DNA from: JASHUC01 sp963849095
Lineage (GTDB): Bacteria > Pseudomonadota > Gammaproteobacteria > Steroidobacterales > Steroidobacteraceae
Assembly (NCBI GenBank): GCA_963849095.1
Contig: CAWKGA010000009.1
Coordinates: 124,001-188,000, forward strand
DNA length: 64,000 bases
Reading direction: 5' to 3'
The position numbers were made by a program, and so were the translations under genes. Positions 45,511-54,297 of the stretch are shown piece by piece (within the stretch, counting starts at the first letter, position 1; every line of letters starts with the position of its first letter). The notes beneath the pieces are model-generated. The model was given only the letters and a program-made list of their open reading frames with translations. It searched no databases and was not told where the DNA came from.

Positions 45511-45644
45511 CGCAGGTGAGTTGGGTCTCCACGATGCGCGCCATGGCAGCCGACAAACGAGATGGCTCCTAGGAATACCTCAGCCCGCTTTCCCTATATG
45601 AGGAAGGACACAGATTGTGTCCGAACCAACAAGAGGACAACGAG

Positions 45645-45941
45645 ATGAATAGCACATACACAGAGACATCGATCCTGGACCGCTACATCGAGCAGCGCAC
45701 GACGGTGCATTGCTGGCTCGCCGGAGGGATAAAACTGGTCGGCGTGCCACGCTTCCAAGATTCACGGGTACTCGTGCTTGAGCCGCTCGATGCACCGTCG
45801 CCAGAAGCGTGTTTGATAGTTTACAAGCGGGCATGCGCCAGCATCGGAAAGGCCAGTTCGCAAGAGTGGGCGGGTAATGGTGCCGCTAAGCGAAGGTCCC
45901 GCGCGCTCAGCGAAGGTACAGGCAAGGAGGCCAACAGATGA
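45645..45941 (+). CDS. Hfq-like small RNA-binding protein
   Basis: A 98-residue protein. Residues ~7-60 follow the Sm fold of Hfq: S-I-L-D-R-Y-I-E-Q-R-T-T-V then W-L-A-G-G-I-K-L-V-G-V (Sm1, compare Hfq V-N-G-I-K-L-Q-G), D-S-R-V-L-V-L-E, and L-I-V-Y-K-R-A-C-A-S-I (Sm2, compare Y-K-H-A-I-S-T). The Lys of Y-K-H is kept while His is Arg. It has a long basic C-terminal tail. It could act on small RNAs or on the element's own replication control. An in-frame TTG at 45615 is an alternative start. It overlaps the next gene by 4 bp. Confidence 0.7.
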   Translation: MNSTYTETSILDRYIEQRTTVHCWLAGGIKLVGVPRFQDSRVLVLEPLDAPSPEACLIVYKRACASIGKASSQEWAGNGAAKRRSRALSEGTGKEANR

Positions 45942-46225
45942 AAGACTTGTTAGACAACTTGGGGCTCCAGCAGCTACCGGTCACCGATACGTTGCGCGGA
46001 GGATCAACCTCGGGATCCACGGATCGGATGGCAGTGGCCGCCATTTCACGCTCACGGGAAGCTCTTGGGCGGTTCCGTAGGTCGATCGATGACTTGTATC
46101 AGGAACTCGGGAGGCTGCGCGCCATGAAGACCGACGCCGCATCCCGACTTTGCGTGATCGATCTCTATCTCGACTCCGTGGCGATGCTGCTGCGTGAAAT
46201 CGAGGACGGAGCCAACCGAAGATAA
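45938..46225 (+). CDS. Unknown 95-residue protein
   Basis: It is coupled to the Hfq-like gene by an ATGA overlap. Mostly helical, with a regular coiled-coil-like part (F-R-R-S-I-D-D-L-Y-Q-E-L-G-R-L-R-A-M-K) and an amphipathic C-terminal helix. No recognised family. Co-translation suggests a shared role with the Hfq-like protein. Confidence 0.55.
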   Translation: MKDLLDNLGLQQLPVTDTLRGGSTSGSTDRMAVAAISRSREALGRFRRSIDDLYQELGRLRAMKTDAASRLCVIDLYLDSVAMLLREIEDGANRR

Positions 46226-46366
46226 CCGCTCGCAGTTCATGCAGATATCCGCCGAACTGTGGAAAGCATTCTCGGAGGCCCTATCTAGATCTCTCCCCTA
46301 GGCTCAACGTCGTGACCCCGGACCTACCTACACCAGGTATCCCCTAGTAGATAAGGCCACATCACC

Positions 46367-46612
46367 ATGTCGAAGGAAACCGACGCATTGATGTCATGCG
46401 TCTCGGACTTGCTCACCGCAGCGGAGCACATCAAGGCGGCCCGCGAGGCTTGCGGAACGCTTCAAACTCATAAGGACAATCCAGGAGCGATGGACGAAGC
46501 GATAACGCGCATCGAAGGCGCGCTTTCGGAGAGCCTTTTCTTGGTTCTCTCCTCGCCGATCATCATGCACGGCATCGCCAAATCCATGGGCGTGGTCGCA
46601 AAGTCTCATTGA
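46367..46612 (+). CDS. Unknown 81-residue helical protein
   Basis: It begins M-S-K-E-T-D-A-L-M-S-C-V and is almost wholly helical. A terminator follows 15 bp after its stop, which supports it as the last gene of the rep-associated unit. No family recognised. Confidence 0.5.
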   Translation: MSKETDALMSCVSDLLTAAEHIKAAREACGTLQTHKDNPGAMDEAITRIEGALSESLFLVLSSPIIMHGIAKSMGVVAKSH

Positions 46613-46627
46613 GCAGCTCACTTATTG

Positions 46628-46651
46628 CCCCCGCATTGCGGGGGTCTTTTT
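46628..46651 (+). terminator. Rho-independent terminator after the rep-associated genes
   Basis: A 7-bp stem CCCCCGC/GCGGGGG (46628-46634 with 46638-46644), loop ATT, followed by TCTTTTTC. Confidence 0.88.
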
Positions 46652-46848
46652 CGTTGGTTCGGGTGTTACTACGCAAACGGCTAATACTTCCTTACAGCGG
46701 AGCCTTTAGGCCGAATATTTGGTTCGGTAATCTGGCAACCAGTCCTGCGGGTCGCGGTGTACTGGACGCCGACGAGGCCCTCGAGCGCGTTCGTCACTTT
46801 GCGAATACCCGCGTTCCCAGCAACGCTGGCTTAGAGCAAGCGATGGGA

Positions 46849-47045
46849 TAGGCGGGGGTCTTTCGCGGGGCGCTCGTACCACGCCTTAGAGCGGTTTACG
46901 ACGCGAACCACGAGCAGCATGACCGGAACCTCGATCAGGACCCCGACGACGGGTCGCCAAGGCTGCACCAGAATGGAAGCCAAAGAGGCTGATCGCTGCG
47001 GCCACGGTAAGCTCGAAGAAGTTTGATGCGCCAATGAGTGCGGAG
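46849..47045 (-). pseudogene. 3' fragment of an ACR3-type arsenite efflux gene
   Basis: On the minus strand one frame reads A-S-N-F-F-E-L-T-V-A-A-A-I-S-L-F-G-F-H-S-G-A and, after a one-base shift, V-V-G-V-L-I-E-V-P-V-M-L-L-V-V-R-V-V-N to the end. These are the last two helices of the Acr3 family of arsenite carriers. The 5' part is missing at the junction with the next gene, and the frame is broken, so this is a scar of past rearrangement. Confidence 0.7.
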
Positions 47046-47061
47046 GGGCAGACGCTCTGAT

Positions 47062-48216
47062 CTAAGGTTGCGGCGGATGTTTTGCCAGCCAGTCGATAGC
47101 TTTGCGAACTACCAGTTCCGCAGTAGCTTTTGCATCGCGCGCCTGCTCTGGTTTCAGATCCGGCACGCCGTTGGGGAAAGTAGAGAGCATGCCTCCCGCA
47201 TGGATCCGTTGCCTTGTCTGCACAAGCTCATTGGCGCGGAACCGGGTTTTCTCGTCGAGAATAGCCGAATCCTGTCCGGTTGCTGCGCTCTTGATTAGAT
47301 CCACTAGCTTCCAAGTGCTGGGCTCTCGATCAAAGTCTTTTGATTGAAAAACGCCCAAGCCTAGTTGTCTTGCATGCCTAACAACGAACGTCAGCGCGCC
47401 CTCCACAATAGCGGCTGACAGCACCAAGCACGAAACCGGCATTGATTGAGCGCTTGCTCGTCGAAGTTCAACGACGGTCTGTGTCCACCAAATCCGAAAC
47501 TCTGGGTATCCCAGAGTCGAGAGGCAATCGGCAAATGCGTCCAATGATTCGACCTGCCTTGGGCGGCCATCACTCCGTCGGCCGACAATATCTTTTACCA
47601 GGGGAAACGCGCGCTCCAGCGCCGGCTTGGCTTGAGTGCCTGGAGCTTTACGAACTTCACTCGGCAGCTGGCCCGCCACCCGGCCATGCTTGGAGCTCAG
47701 AATGCCGTCTTTCTCGACCAACGCATCGCACATGACTGATATTGTGATGGCGACTTCCATGTCAGCTGCTGAGAGTCCGTCAGCGACCGCTCGCGCCACA
47801 AGCACATCGCGCTCCAGTGAGCCCCGCTGACCTTGTGATTTCAGCACATCATCGATCTGCGACTGCAGGAAATCGAAGGCCTCGACGTTCCGATAATCCG
47901 GCGTCTGCAGTTGCACGAAACTGTTCCAAAACGCGTCCTGCTTAGGCTGATAGCGTTTGGCGTCCACATCGCATCTTTGGGTAACCTGGAGTATCGCATC
48001 AGTAAGCTCTCCGTCTTGATAGCCCGCCTGCTTTCCGATCTCGACAAGCTCTTGGTAAGTCAGGCCCGGTTGTTTGGGTGCCACGTACACGCTGCATTCG
48101 AGTGCGGCTTCCAGGAACTGAGTGATTTTCTGTAGATGCATAAGCACGGAGGTGGTCCTCAGGGCGGATGTCTCGTTGCGATCGATTGCGACGATTTTCG
48201 CAATGGTGATTTTCAT
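47062..48216 (-). CDS. Unknown 384-residue protein, C-terminal HEPN/DUF4145-like region
   Basis: No confident family. The C-terminal third (C-L-V-L-S-A-A-I-V-E-G-A-L, then L-V-Q-T-R-Q-R-I-H-A-G and A-R-D-A-K-A-T-A-E-L-V-V-R-K-A-I) is laid out like the DUF4145/HEPN helical domains common in defence genes, with R-x3-H in place of the usual R-x4-6-H; this is only a resemblance. The start is uncertain: ATG at 48216, 48231 or 48144 are possible. Both neighbours read away or are fragments. Confidence 0.55.
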   Translation of the reverse strand: MKITIAKIVAIDRNETSALRTTSVLMHLQKITQFLEAALECSVYVAPKQPGLTYQELVEIGKQAGYQDGELTDAILQVTQRCDVDAKRYQPKQDAFWNSFVQLQTPDYRNVEAFDFLQSQIDDVLKSQGQRGSLERDVLVARAVADGLSAADMEVAITISVMCDALVEKDGILSSKHGRVAGQLPSEVRKAPGTQAKPALERAFPLVKDIVGRRSDGRPRQVESLDAFADCLSTLGYPEFRIWWTQTVVELRRASAQSMPVSCLVLSAAIVEGALTFVVRHARQLGLGVFQSKDFDREPSTWKLVDLIKSAATGQDSAILDEKTRFRANELVQTRQRIHAGGMLSTFPNGVPDLKPEQARDAKATAELVVRKAIDWLAKHPPQP

Positions 48217-48658
48217 CGCAATGCGCCGCACTCGGGGTCAGGCCGGATTGTATTCCTGTCGATACGGCGGCGGCCCGGCGCCCGGGGATGTGCCCCCTGA
48301 CAGGGGTGTTAGGTCCAAGTAGGCCCCTGGCCCGGTTTTACGCAAAAAGCGCGATGACCGGGCCCTTTGCCACGCCCTGTGACGCGATGCTGACCTGAGG
48401 TCTCCCGAAGAGGCTGTAAGATGGAGTCGCCCAGTTGGGAGCGGCCTAACTCATTGAAATACATAAGGCGTTAGCCGTTTGCGTAGTAATACCCGTGGGC
48501 TCTGCGAGAACGCGGAGACCGTGAAGAACTGCGCCAGCGCTGCCGAGTTGCTCCAGCGCGAGTCCGCGTACCTCCGAAAGATCGGCCCGGCTGCTCGACA
48601 CGGCGGGCGGAAGGCTGGGTGCAGTGGTCAGTCGGTGCGAAGGCTCGGAGGCCGCCCA
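48217..48658. other. Spacer with long inverted repeat
   Basis: About 440 bp with no convincing gene. It holds an 8-bp inverted repeat GGCCCGGT/ACCGGGCC (48329-48336 with 48357-48364) around a smaller CGC/GCG hairpin. It could be a terminator-like or protein-binding structure; no poly-T follows. Confidence 0.4.
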
Positions 48659-48994
48659 GTGAGTTCCTCGACCACGGAGGCACCCAACGGCGCAGTGCGC
48701 CGCGCCCTGTCCATCCTCGGTCGGGCCTCCGATACCTGGCACAACTGCGATCTGGCCAAGAGCGGTCCGCTCCCCTGGCCGGTCCCCGTCACGCTTGCCC
48801 GGCGCCAGTTGGAGCTCGGCCTCGGAATATCGGAGGCACAGACCGCCGAGACCGCCCAGGACGCGCGTACTGGCATCACCTGGTGGAACCGCCTCACGCC
48901 CACACAGCGCAGCTATTGGCTCAGATCCGCCCGATCGTCAGCGCCGGCCGATGCGTGGGAGGCGTTCAAGAGCGGTGAGGCGCGGCCATCGTGA
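48659..48994 (+). CDS. Unknown 111-residue protein
   Basis: Best start is the GTG at 48659 (V-S-S-S-T-T-E-A-P), since the upstream part of the frame has a different, non-coding look. The end I-T-W-W-N-R-L-T-P-T-Q-R-S-Y-W-L-R-S-A, then A-D-A-W-E-A-F-K, is Trp-rich and well ordered. I recall such short proteins on plasmids and integrative elements, without a function. Confidence 0.5.
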   Translation: MSSSTTEAPNGAVRRALSILGRASDTWHNCDLAKSGPLPWPVPVTLARRQLELGLGISEAQTAETAQDARTGITWWNRLTPTQRSYWLRSARSSAPADAWEAFKSGEARPS

Positions 48995-49028
48995 CGTTCG
49001 GGCCAGCGTCGCGGACCGAGCGCCTAGG

Positions 49029-49892
49029 TCAGAAGGCCGTGATGTCCTCCAGGATTGCTGCCGGAAGCTCCCAGGCTCGTTCGTCCGGCTCGAGATCAAC
49101 CCAAGTAGCATCGCCTGACCTGAGCGTGTACACGCACCAGTTGCGATCGAGGGGCGCGACGGTATAGACGGCATCGGCGCGATTGTCTATTTCCGCCTCT
49201 GCGGTCAAGAGCGCGCTCGCGATCAGGTGCGGATTGGTCACCTGAAAATCCGACCATTCAAGGATCAAGACCGTTTGCGCCCCGGTCTGGCTCTTCCAGC
49301 CCGCGAGCTTTGGGCATTTGTCCCGTAAGGTCCGACGCATCCGGTCCAGGCGCTGCGTCTCGATGTCGCCAGCGAAGAACCTCAGATGAAATGGGATTTT
49401 GAGCCCACCGTACCGCTCCATGCGGTGCAGCCGCACTGGAAATGGCACGCCCGGAACTATGGCTCCAGGACCCCGGATAATCCTGCCGAACTTCGCGATC
49501 GGGACAGTCTGTGCGGACGTTGAGATCCACTCCGCAAGCACCCGATGAACTCTGTCGAGCTCTTTCCCAGACAGCTTTCCCCACTCCATGAGGGAGACTT
49601 CAAGATAGAAGTCCTCGTCGGCTGGTAGTTTCGGAATCACCTCGTCTACCAAGGGTTGAACGCGACGCTTCGCTTCCGCCTGCAGCTTTACGTGCCCTTC
49701 GAAAGGCTCGGTGCCGGTGTGCTCCAGGGCAACTACGGATTCACCAAGCTGACACACAAGCTCCACTCGAAACTCGTGGTGTTCCCGCTCCGGAAAGCGA
49801 AGGTTCTGCCGCTTCACGCCGCTACGATGCTCAAGAAATCGGAGTACCGCGTCGCAGGCGCGGCCCTCGTTGAAGTGCGTATTCCTGGCCAA
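49029..49892 (-). CDS. Unknown 287-residue protein
   Basis: It begins M-A-R-N-T-H-F-N-E-G-R-A-C-D-A-V-L-R-F-L-E. The N-terminal region has a nuclease-like alternation of strand and charged residues (H-H-E-F-R-V-E-L-V-C-Q-L and V-A-L-E-H-T-G), but no clear catalytic set. No family recognised. It lies 16 bp downstream of the SRAP gene on the same strand, so both are probably transcribed together. Confidence 0.6.
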   Translation of the reverse strand: MARNTHFNEGRACDAVLRFLEHRSGVKRQNLRFPEREHHEFRVELVCQLGESVVALEHTGTEPFEGHVKLQAEAKRRVQPLVDEVIPKLPADEDFYLEVSLMEWGKLSGKELDRVHRVLAEWISTSAQTVPIAKFGRIIRGPGAIVPGVPFPVRLHRMERYGGLKIPFHLRFFAGDIETQRLDRMRRTLRDKCPKLAGWKSQTGAQTVLILEWSDFQVTNPHLIASALLTAEAEIDNRADAVYTVAPLDRNWCVYTLRSGDATWVDLEPDERAWELPAAILEDITAF

Positions 49893-49908
49893 TGTGTCGG
49901 CGGCTTCG

Positions 49909-50841
49909 CTACGCCGCGACTCTATGCTCGTAGTACGCCGGTTGACGTTCGCTCAGGATCCCCTGCAGCTCATCATCTGAGCGGTCCTTAGGCGTCAGCC
50001 ATCGATCCACGTTCTTGCGCGTCAACCGGATAATCATGCGGTCATGGCCGGCCGCCGCGACCTCTTGCGGGGGATCGTCGGTCACCGCCGCGAAGGACAG
50101 CAGCTTTTCGCCGGTCTTGGGGTCCGACCACTCGGCATACAGACACGCAATCAGCATGACATCCGGCTCCCGTGGGTTGAAGTGCAGCACCACGTTCTGG
50201 CCGTCCGGGCCCGCGACGTTTTCGTAGAATGACGTGACCGCCATGACCGCGTGAGTCGTGCCGAACTCCTTGCGCCAGAACTTGGTGAGATTGTCGCGCC
50301 TCGCGTTGTAGTTGCCCGAGAGCTTGTCATCCATGAAGGCCGGCTTGCCCGGCTGTCTGAGCAGGTAGCGGGCTGGGACTAAAACCTTCTCACCGCTGCG
50401 TTCAAGGATGATCGGCGCGTAACTGCGCGGGAAAATCCGATAGTCATTGAGATGGGGCTTGTCATCGGTCATCAATGCCAGCTTGCCCATAGCCTGCTTG
50501 ACCTTCGTGCCGGCGATCCGCTGGCTCTCCGCGGCAGCCTTGGTTTCTTTCACGGCCAGCTTGCGCTCAGCATCGGCCAAGCGCCTGCGCTGGGTGAAGA
50601 TCTCCGTCTCGAGCTTGGTGACCTGAGCCTTGCGGTACTGATCGATCAGACCCTTGATGGTCCGTTCCTTCGCCGTCTTGGGATCAGAGAACTCCAGGTC
50701 AAAGCCGCGGGGCAGTCGGTACTGAGCCGGGTCAGCCAGGCGAAACTGCATCAGTTCCTGGAAGGCGGGAAGGTCCCAACGCGCTTCCATCTCTCGGACG
50801 TAGCGTTTCCACTTGGATTCGATCTGAGCCGAGTAGCACAT
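49909..50841 (-). CDS. SRAP/HMCES-type abasic-site DNA-protein crosslinking protein
   Basis: A 310-residue protein read from the ATG at 50841, which places the catalytic Cys at position 2 (M-C-Y-S-A-Q). Other SRAP motifs are N-A-R-R-D, F-Y-E and G-H-D-R-M. The protein forms a covalent thiazolidine link with abasic sites in single-stranded DNA. A charged helical insert (~60-125) makes it longer than E. coli YedK (222 residues), so this is the large variant often seen on mobile DNA. A palindrome lies just upstream. Confidence 0.85.
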   Translation of the reverse strand: MCYSAQIESKWKRYVREMEARWDLPAFQELMQFRLADPAQYRLPRGFDLEFSDPKTAKERTIKGLIDQYRKAQVTKLETEIFTQRRRLADAERKLAVKETKAAAESQRIAGTKVKQAMGKLALMTDDKPHLNDYRIFPRSYAPIILERSGEKVLVPARYLLRQPGKPAFMDDKLSGNYNARRDNLTKFWRKEFGTTHAVMAVTSFYENVAGPDGQNVVLHFNPREPDVMLIACLYAEWSDPKTGEKLLSFAAVTDDPPQEVAAAGHDRMIIRLTRKNVDRWLTPKDRSDDELQGILSERQPAYYEHRVAA

Positions 50842-50933
50842 TGGCCTAGTGTATCTATGGCGCGGCGCGACAAGCATTCGGCTGCCCAAAAGTGGGCTTG
50901 CCTCGTGCCGGATTTCCTATTAAGATATTCGCA

Positions 50934-50950
50934 CGCTAGATGATCTAGCG
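50934..50950. promoter_or_regulatory. 17-bp palindrome between divergent SRAP and radC
   Basis: CGCTAGATGATCTAGCG, two perfect 8-bp arms around one base, is placed ~90 bp before the SRAP start and ~35 bp before the radC start. Probably an operator for one or both genes. Confidence 0.55.
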
Positions 50951-50984
50951 GCCGCACCTCGGGAATCAGGGGTTTGAGGGACAC

Positions 50985-51452
50985 ATGTATGTCCGCAACA
51001 GTGAAGCCTTCCGAACGGCGACCGGGACTGAGATTCTGGAGTCCGCGGCGACCATTAAGGCCCGCAACCTCCGAAGTCGCGCGCACCGAAATCGACTCAC
51101 CTGAGGTCGCCCAGCAGTTCCTGATCGGGCAGCTTCAGCACGGCGAGCATGAATACTTCTGCGTGCTGTACCTCGATACCCGCCATGGCGTCATAGCCTT
51201 CAATAAGATGTTCCGCGGCACAGTAGACGGTTCGGCCGTCCATCCGCGCGAGGTCGTCAAGGCAGCACTGAGCCGCAACGCCGCTGCCGTCATTCTCGCG
51301 CACAATCCGTCCGGTGTGCCGAACCGAGCCGCGCGGACGAGGCCATCACGCAGAGGCTGCGCGAAGGCCTTGCGCTTGTGGAAATCCGTGTACTTGACCA
51401 TCTGATCATCGGCAACGGATGTTATTCGTTCGCGGAACACAGGTTGATCTGA
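50985..51452 (+). pseudogene. RadC-type JAB-domain protein, frameshifted
   Basis: The start M-Y-V-R-N-S-E-A-F fits plasmid-type RadC proteins. After ~38 codons the frame is lost, and a second frame continues with I-D-S-P-E-V-A-Q-Q-F-L and V-I-L-A-H-N-P-S-G-V. A third picks up at P-S-R-A-D-E-A-I-T-Q-R-L to the end at 51452. Besides two frame breaks, the metal motif reads A-H-N-P-S-G in place of A-H-N-H-P-S-G, so a whole codon for a metal-binding His is lost. RadC is often seen with anti-restriction genes on elements. Confidence 0.75.
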
Positions 51453-51530
51453 ACACAAGGCCCGGGATGGACAGGCCCCTTTTTGATTTGATGGCTGCGC
51501 CTCGGGCAGTTTCAGGGGCGGGAGATTGGC

Positions 51531-52529
51531 ATGTTGATGGGTAAGGTGAATGACATGGGACATCGTGGACGCGTCGTGGTGGAGCTTGGCGCACCGTCGG
51601 AACATGTCCTCGTGATCATGCCGAAAGGCTATGAGCGCCTGGGCCTAGTGAGCGTCGGATCTGGCGATCCAGGGGTGCTGGCGCGGATTACGGGTACCGG
51701 CGAGTACGTGCAGTTGGATGTGCGGGGCATGACACCTCTGGATCGCCGGAAGGTGGAGGCTGCCATCGAAGCCGCAGCACTGGAGCCACGCTCGGTCGGG
51801 CGCCCGCGCAAGAGTCACGAGCTGCGGGAAGTATTCAGCGTGAGTTTGGAACCGTCATTGGCTGAGTACATTCGGGGACTCGGGGACGGAAATCTGTCGG
51901 CGGGCGTGACAATGTTGGCAATCGCTCACCAGGATCGTGCCTATGCGAAGGCCGAGACAAGCGCCGAAGCAAGCAACCCCGTCCGAGTGGAGATCTCCGA
52001 CGGTGTGCGCAGGGTTGCCGGGAACGGCGATATTTATTTTTGGACGCGAGTTGCGGATGAGGCGCGTGAGTTCTCTGTTACTGATCTTGCACAACAGGAT
52101 CACTTTGGAGTGCGAGCGCGCGCCACGGGGAAGGAGCGCGCCCAGGGCTTTAGTGAACATCAGGAACTGGTGATCGCGGTGATCCAAGACTTGGCAGATC
52201 GCGATCCAGATCGGGAAGTCCTGGAGACATTGGACTTCGAACGGATCTCCACCAATAAAGCATTGGCACAAGTGGTATTTCCGCCAGAATCAGAAAACTT
52301 CCAGCTTGAGAGCGTAACGTTCGCGGCAAACTATCAACGCCGTCGATACATCCTGACGATAGCCCGCGGGGCGTTACAAGATGCGTTCGGGTCTCACACT
52401 GGCGTAGAAGGCGTGCGGCAGGTTTTCACGGAAAATCGAACGACGATTCATCGTACGGCAGCGAAACTGCTCGTGGCGCATCCTGGAAATCTGATTATTG
52501 GGGCCAATGATCTGACTTTCGGATGGTGA
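51531..52529 (+). CDS. Unknown protein with DUF1488-like C terminus
   Basis: A 332-residue protein. The N-terminal ~90 residues are beta-rich (R-V-V-V-E-L-G, V-L-V-I-M-P-K-G-Y). A short linker with G-R-P-R-K may be an AT-hook-like DNA contact. The C-terminal ~90 (V-F-P-P-E-S-E-N-F, then A-R-G-A-L-Q-D-A-F, F-T-E-N-R-T-T-I and I-I-G-A-N-D-L-T) follows the DUF1488 pattern, a family of unknown function. Both 51531 and 51555 have usable ribosome sites. Confidence 0.55.
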   Translation: MLMGKVNDMGHRGRVVVELGAPSEHVLVIMPKGYERLGLVSVGSGDPGVLARITGTGEYVQLDVRGMTPLDRRKVEAAIEAAALEPRSVGRPRKSHELREVFSVSLEPSLAEYIRGLGDGNLSAGVTMLAIAHQDRAYAKAETSAEASNPVRVEISDGVRRVAGNGDIYFWTRVADEAREFSVTDLAQQDHFGVRARATGKERAQGFSEHQELVIAVIQDLADRDPDREVLETLDFERISTNKALAQVVFPPESENFQLESVTFAANYQRRRYILTIARGALQDAFGSHTGVEGVRQVFTENRTTIHRTAAKLLVAHPGNLIIGANDLTFGW

Positions 52530-52631
52530 GGCGAATCCGTGGATTCCGCACCCCAGCGTTGTTCGCTTGAATCCAGTTCTGGGTGAGGTCAAGACCTGTA
52601 TGGCATCCAGTAGTCGCGGCCGTCATTTGCT

Positions 52632-52937
52632 GTGGATCCCCAGCCAGCCGTTACCCTTCCGGGCATGCAGCAGCCGGGCAACATTTCGGACTTCTACCCG
52701 CAATGGATCGTCCACGGGGCGTGGCCCTGCGGCCATACGGCGCGCATCGACCTGGGCCGATTTCTCGCCTGGGGAATGCACGACGTGCCCATGGTGGCCC
52801 TGTGTCGGCGCCTGAGGTGCCCTGTGTGCGGGGAGAAGGGACCGGCCGAGATTGGTACGGGCTGGGTCGGTACGGATCCGGACCCCGTCCAACGCTCGAC
52901 TAAGGTCCGGGAACTGAAACCGCGAGACCGGAAGTGA
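52632..52937 (+). CDS. Small zinc-ribbon-like protein
   Basis: A 101-residue protein from a GTG (or ATG at 52665). It has A-W-P-C-G-H-T then C-R-R-L-R-C-P-V-C-G-E-K-G, four Cys that could bind one zinc. Function unknown. After its TGA the same frame stays open to 53164 and encodes ordered sequence (D-L-E-D-L-Y-L-S-R-L-I-A-M-L), so the gene may once have been longer. Confidence 0.45.
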   Translation: MDPQPAVTLPGMQQPGNISDFYPQWIVHGAWPCGHTARIDLGRFLAWGMHDVPMVALCRRLRCPVCGEKGPAEIGTGWVGTDPDPVQRSTKVRELKPRDRK

Positions 52938-53194
52938 TGCCATTACTCTGCGATCGCGCCAGATTCACGGCTGGCCGACCAGGCCGGCTCCAGCGATCCT
53001 CACGCCATCGACCTCGAGGACCTCTACCTAAGTCGGCTGATCGCCATGCTATCGCCGGCTAAGCGGCGGCGCGTGTTGGCGATGTTGAAGCAGATTCATT
53101 CGGCGCAGCGAGGCCGGTTACGGCGCGCATCGGCGAATGGCGGCCCCCGGCGGCCAATCGCCTGACGCACTGAGCATCGATCTAAGTTTTCTCA

Positions 53195-53647
53195 TCACAG
53201 TTCAATGTCTCGCATCCCACTGCTGAACACACCCGTTCCCACAAAGTTGGGCGTGCCATCGGCATTGAGATCATAAACCTTGATCGATAGATGGCTTTCG
53301 ATTCCCTGGCGATAAGGCTCCTCAAACATCGCGGCAGCTCGGATGTTAAGGCTCTCAACGTCTTGCGGGTACAGAGGCGGGCTCCGCCACACTTCGTCAT
53401 CACCGAGACACATCCTCGGCTTCCGGGTGGGGCTTACGATGCACTTGGGAGTCTGCCGCGCGATGCTGGCCGCGATGACGGCCAGAGTCAGTAAGCCAGC
53501 GAGGGTGGCGGTCACGAAGACCACTATGCATAGGATTGGTAAAACGCCGGTGAGAACCAAAACGACTATCGTCGGATATGCTACACACCAGATTCGTGAG
53601 GCGATGGTCAACCGGGCCAGCCACCATTTTGATTGCGCTCTCGTCAT
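53195..53647 (-). CDS. Unknown small membrane protein
   Basis: The start is taken at the Met at 53647 (M-T-R-A-Q-S-K-W-W). Two hydrophobic helices (~20-60: I-V-V-L-V-L-T-G-V-L-P-I-L-C-I-V-V-F) are followed by a soluble part with V-Y-D-L-N-A-D-G-T-P-N-F, a calcium-loop-like sequence. No family recognised. Confidence 0.5.
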   Translation of the reverse strand: MTRAQSKWWLARLTIASRIWCVAYPTIVVLVLTGVLPILCIVVFVTATLAGLLTLAVIAASIARQTPKCIVSPTRKPRMCLGDDEVWRSPPLYPQDVESLNIRAAAMFEEPYRQGIESHLSIKVYDLNADGTPNFVGTGVFSSGMRDIEL

Positions 53648-53847
53648 GAATAACCCCTTCTCGAAGACATGCGCGCCCCTTTTTTGAGCGGCTTGGCCTT
53701 CGGCTACTTCAGTTTGGATTACGGGCATCGCGCTTTAACTCGCGATGAGGCCGCGCGGGTTTAGGCCGGCGGTCGTTCTTCATGTTGTTGCCTTTATGGT
53801 AGTCCTGTTGGGTTGTCACGTCAACCTCGGTGCTATATTGTCACTTG

Positions 53848-54297
53848 ATGCCGAACGGGCCGACGCGATCACACCGTGCGCTCTGGGAGCTCTTTACCGC
53901 AGCAGCCCACGAGCTACGCACGGCGATCGAACCAACGGTGAGGAACGCGATCGGAGTGTCGATGGCGGAGGCTCGCGTACTAGACGCGATGGATCGCATG
54001 GGTCGAAGTGCCATCCGACAAAGCGAGCTGGCTACGGTACTTGGATGGCACAAGTCGCGGCTGTCGCATCAGCTCAACCGGATGCAACGGCGCGGGCTAC
54101 TCATGCGGCGCGCACTTTCTCCAGCTGCCGCGGAAGTGAGTCTGCGGCCAGTCGGAATCCGGGCGCTCGCCAAATCCAGAGCTAGGCAAGCCTCTGCCAT
54201 ACGCCGGCACTTTATAAGAGCTCTGACTGCCCGCGACCAAGGAGTCTTGCGGCGCCTTCTGCTGCGCATTCTGGAACATCAAGTCAGAAGCCAATGA
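53848..54297 (+). CDS. MarR-like transcriptional regulator
   Basis: A 149-residue winged-helix protein. A-E-A-R-V-L-D-A-M-D-R, then I-R-Q-S-E-L-A-T-V-L-G-W-H-K-S-R-L-S-H-Q-L-N-R-M-Q-R-R-G-L is the MarR recognition helix and wing. It should bind DNA as a dimer. There is no obvious target beside it. The start is placed at the ATG at 53848. Confidence 0.75.
   Translation: MPNGPTRSHRALWELFTAAAHELRTAIEPTVRNAIGVSMAEARVLDAMDRMGRSAIRQSELATVLGWHKSRLSHQLNRMQRRGLLMRRALSPAAAEVSLRPVGIRALAKSRARQASAIRRHFIRALTARDQGVLRRLLLRILEHQVRSQ

Noticed and set aside
46609..46851. Plus-strand reading frame after the terminator
   Set aside because: It runs through an intrinsic terminator and overlaps the ACR3 fragment on the other strand; no ribosome site or protein character.
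48329..48364. Rho-independent terminator
   Set aside because: The inverted repeat is strong but no T run follows on either side, so it was recorded only as an inverted repeat.
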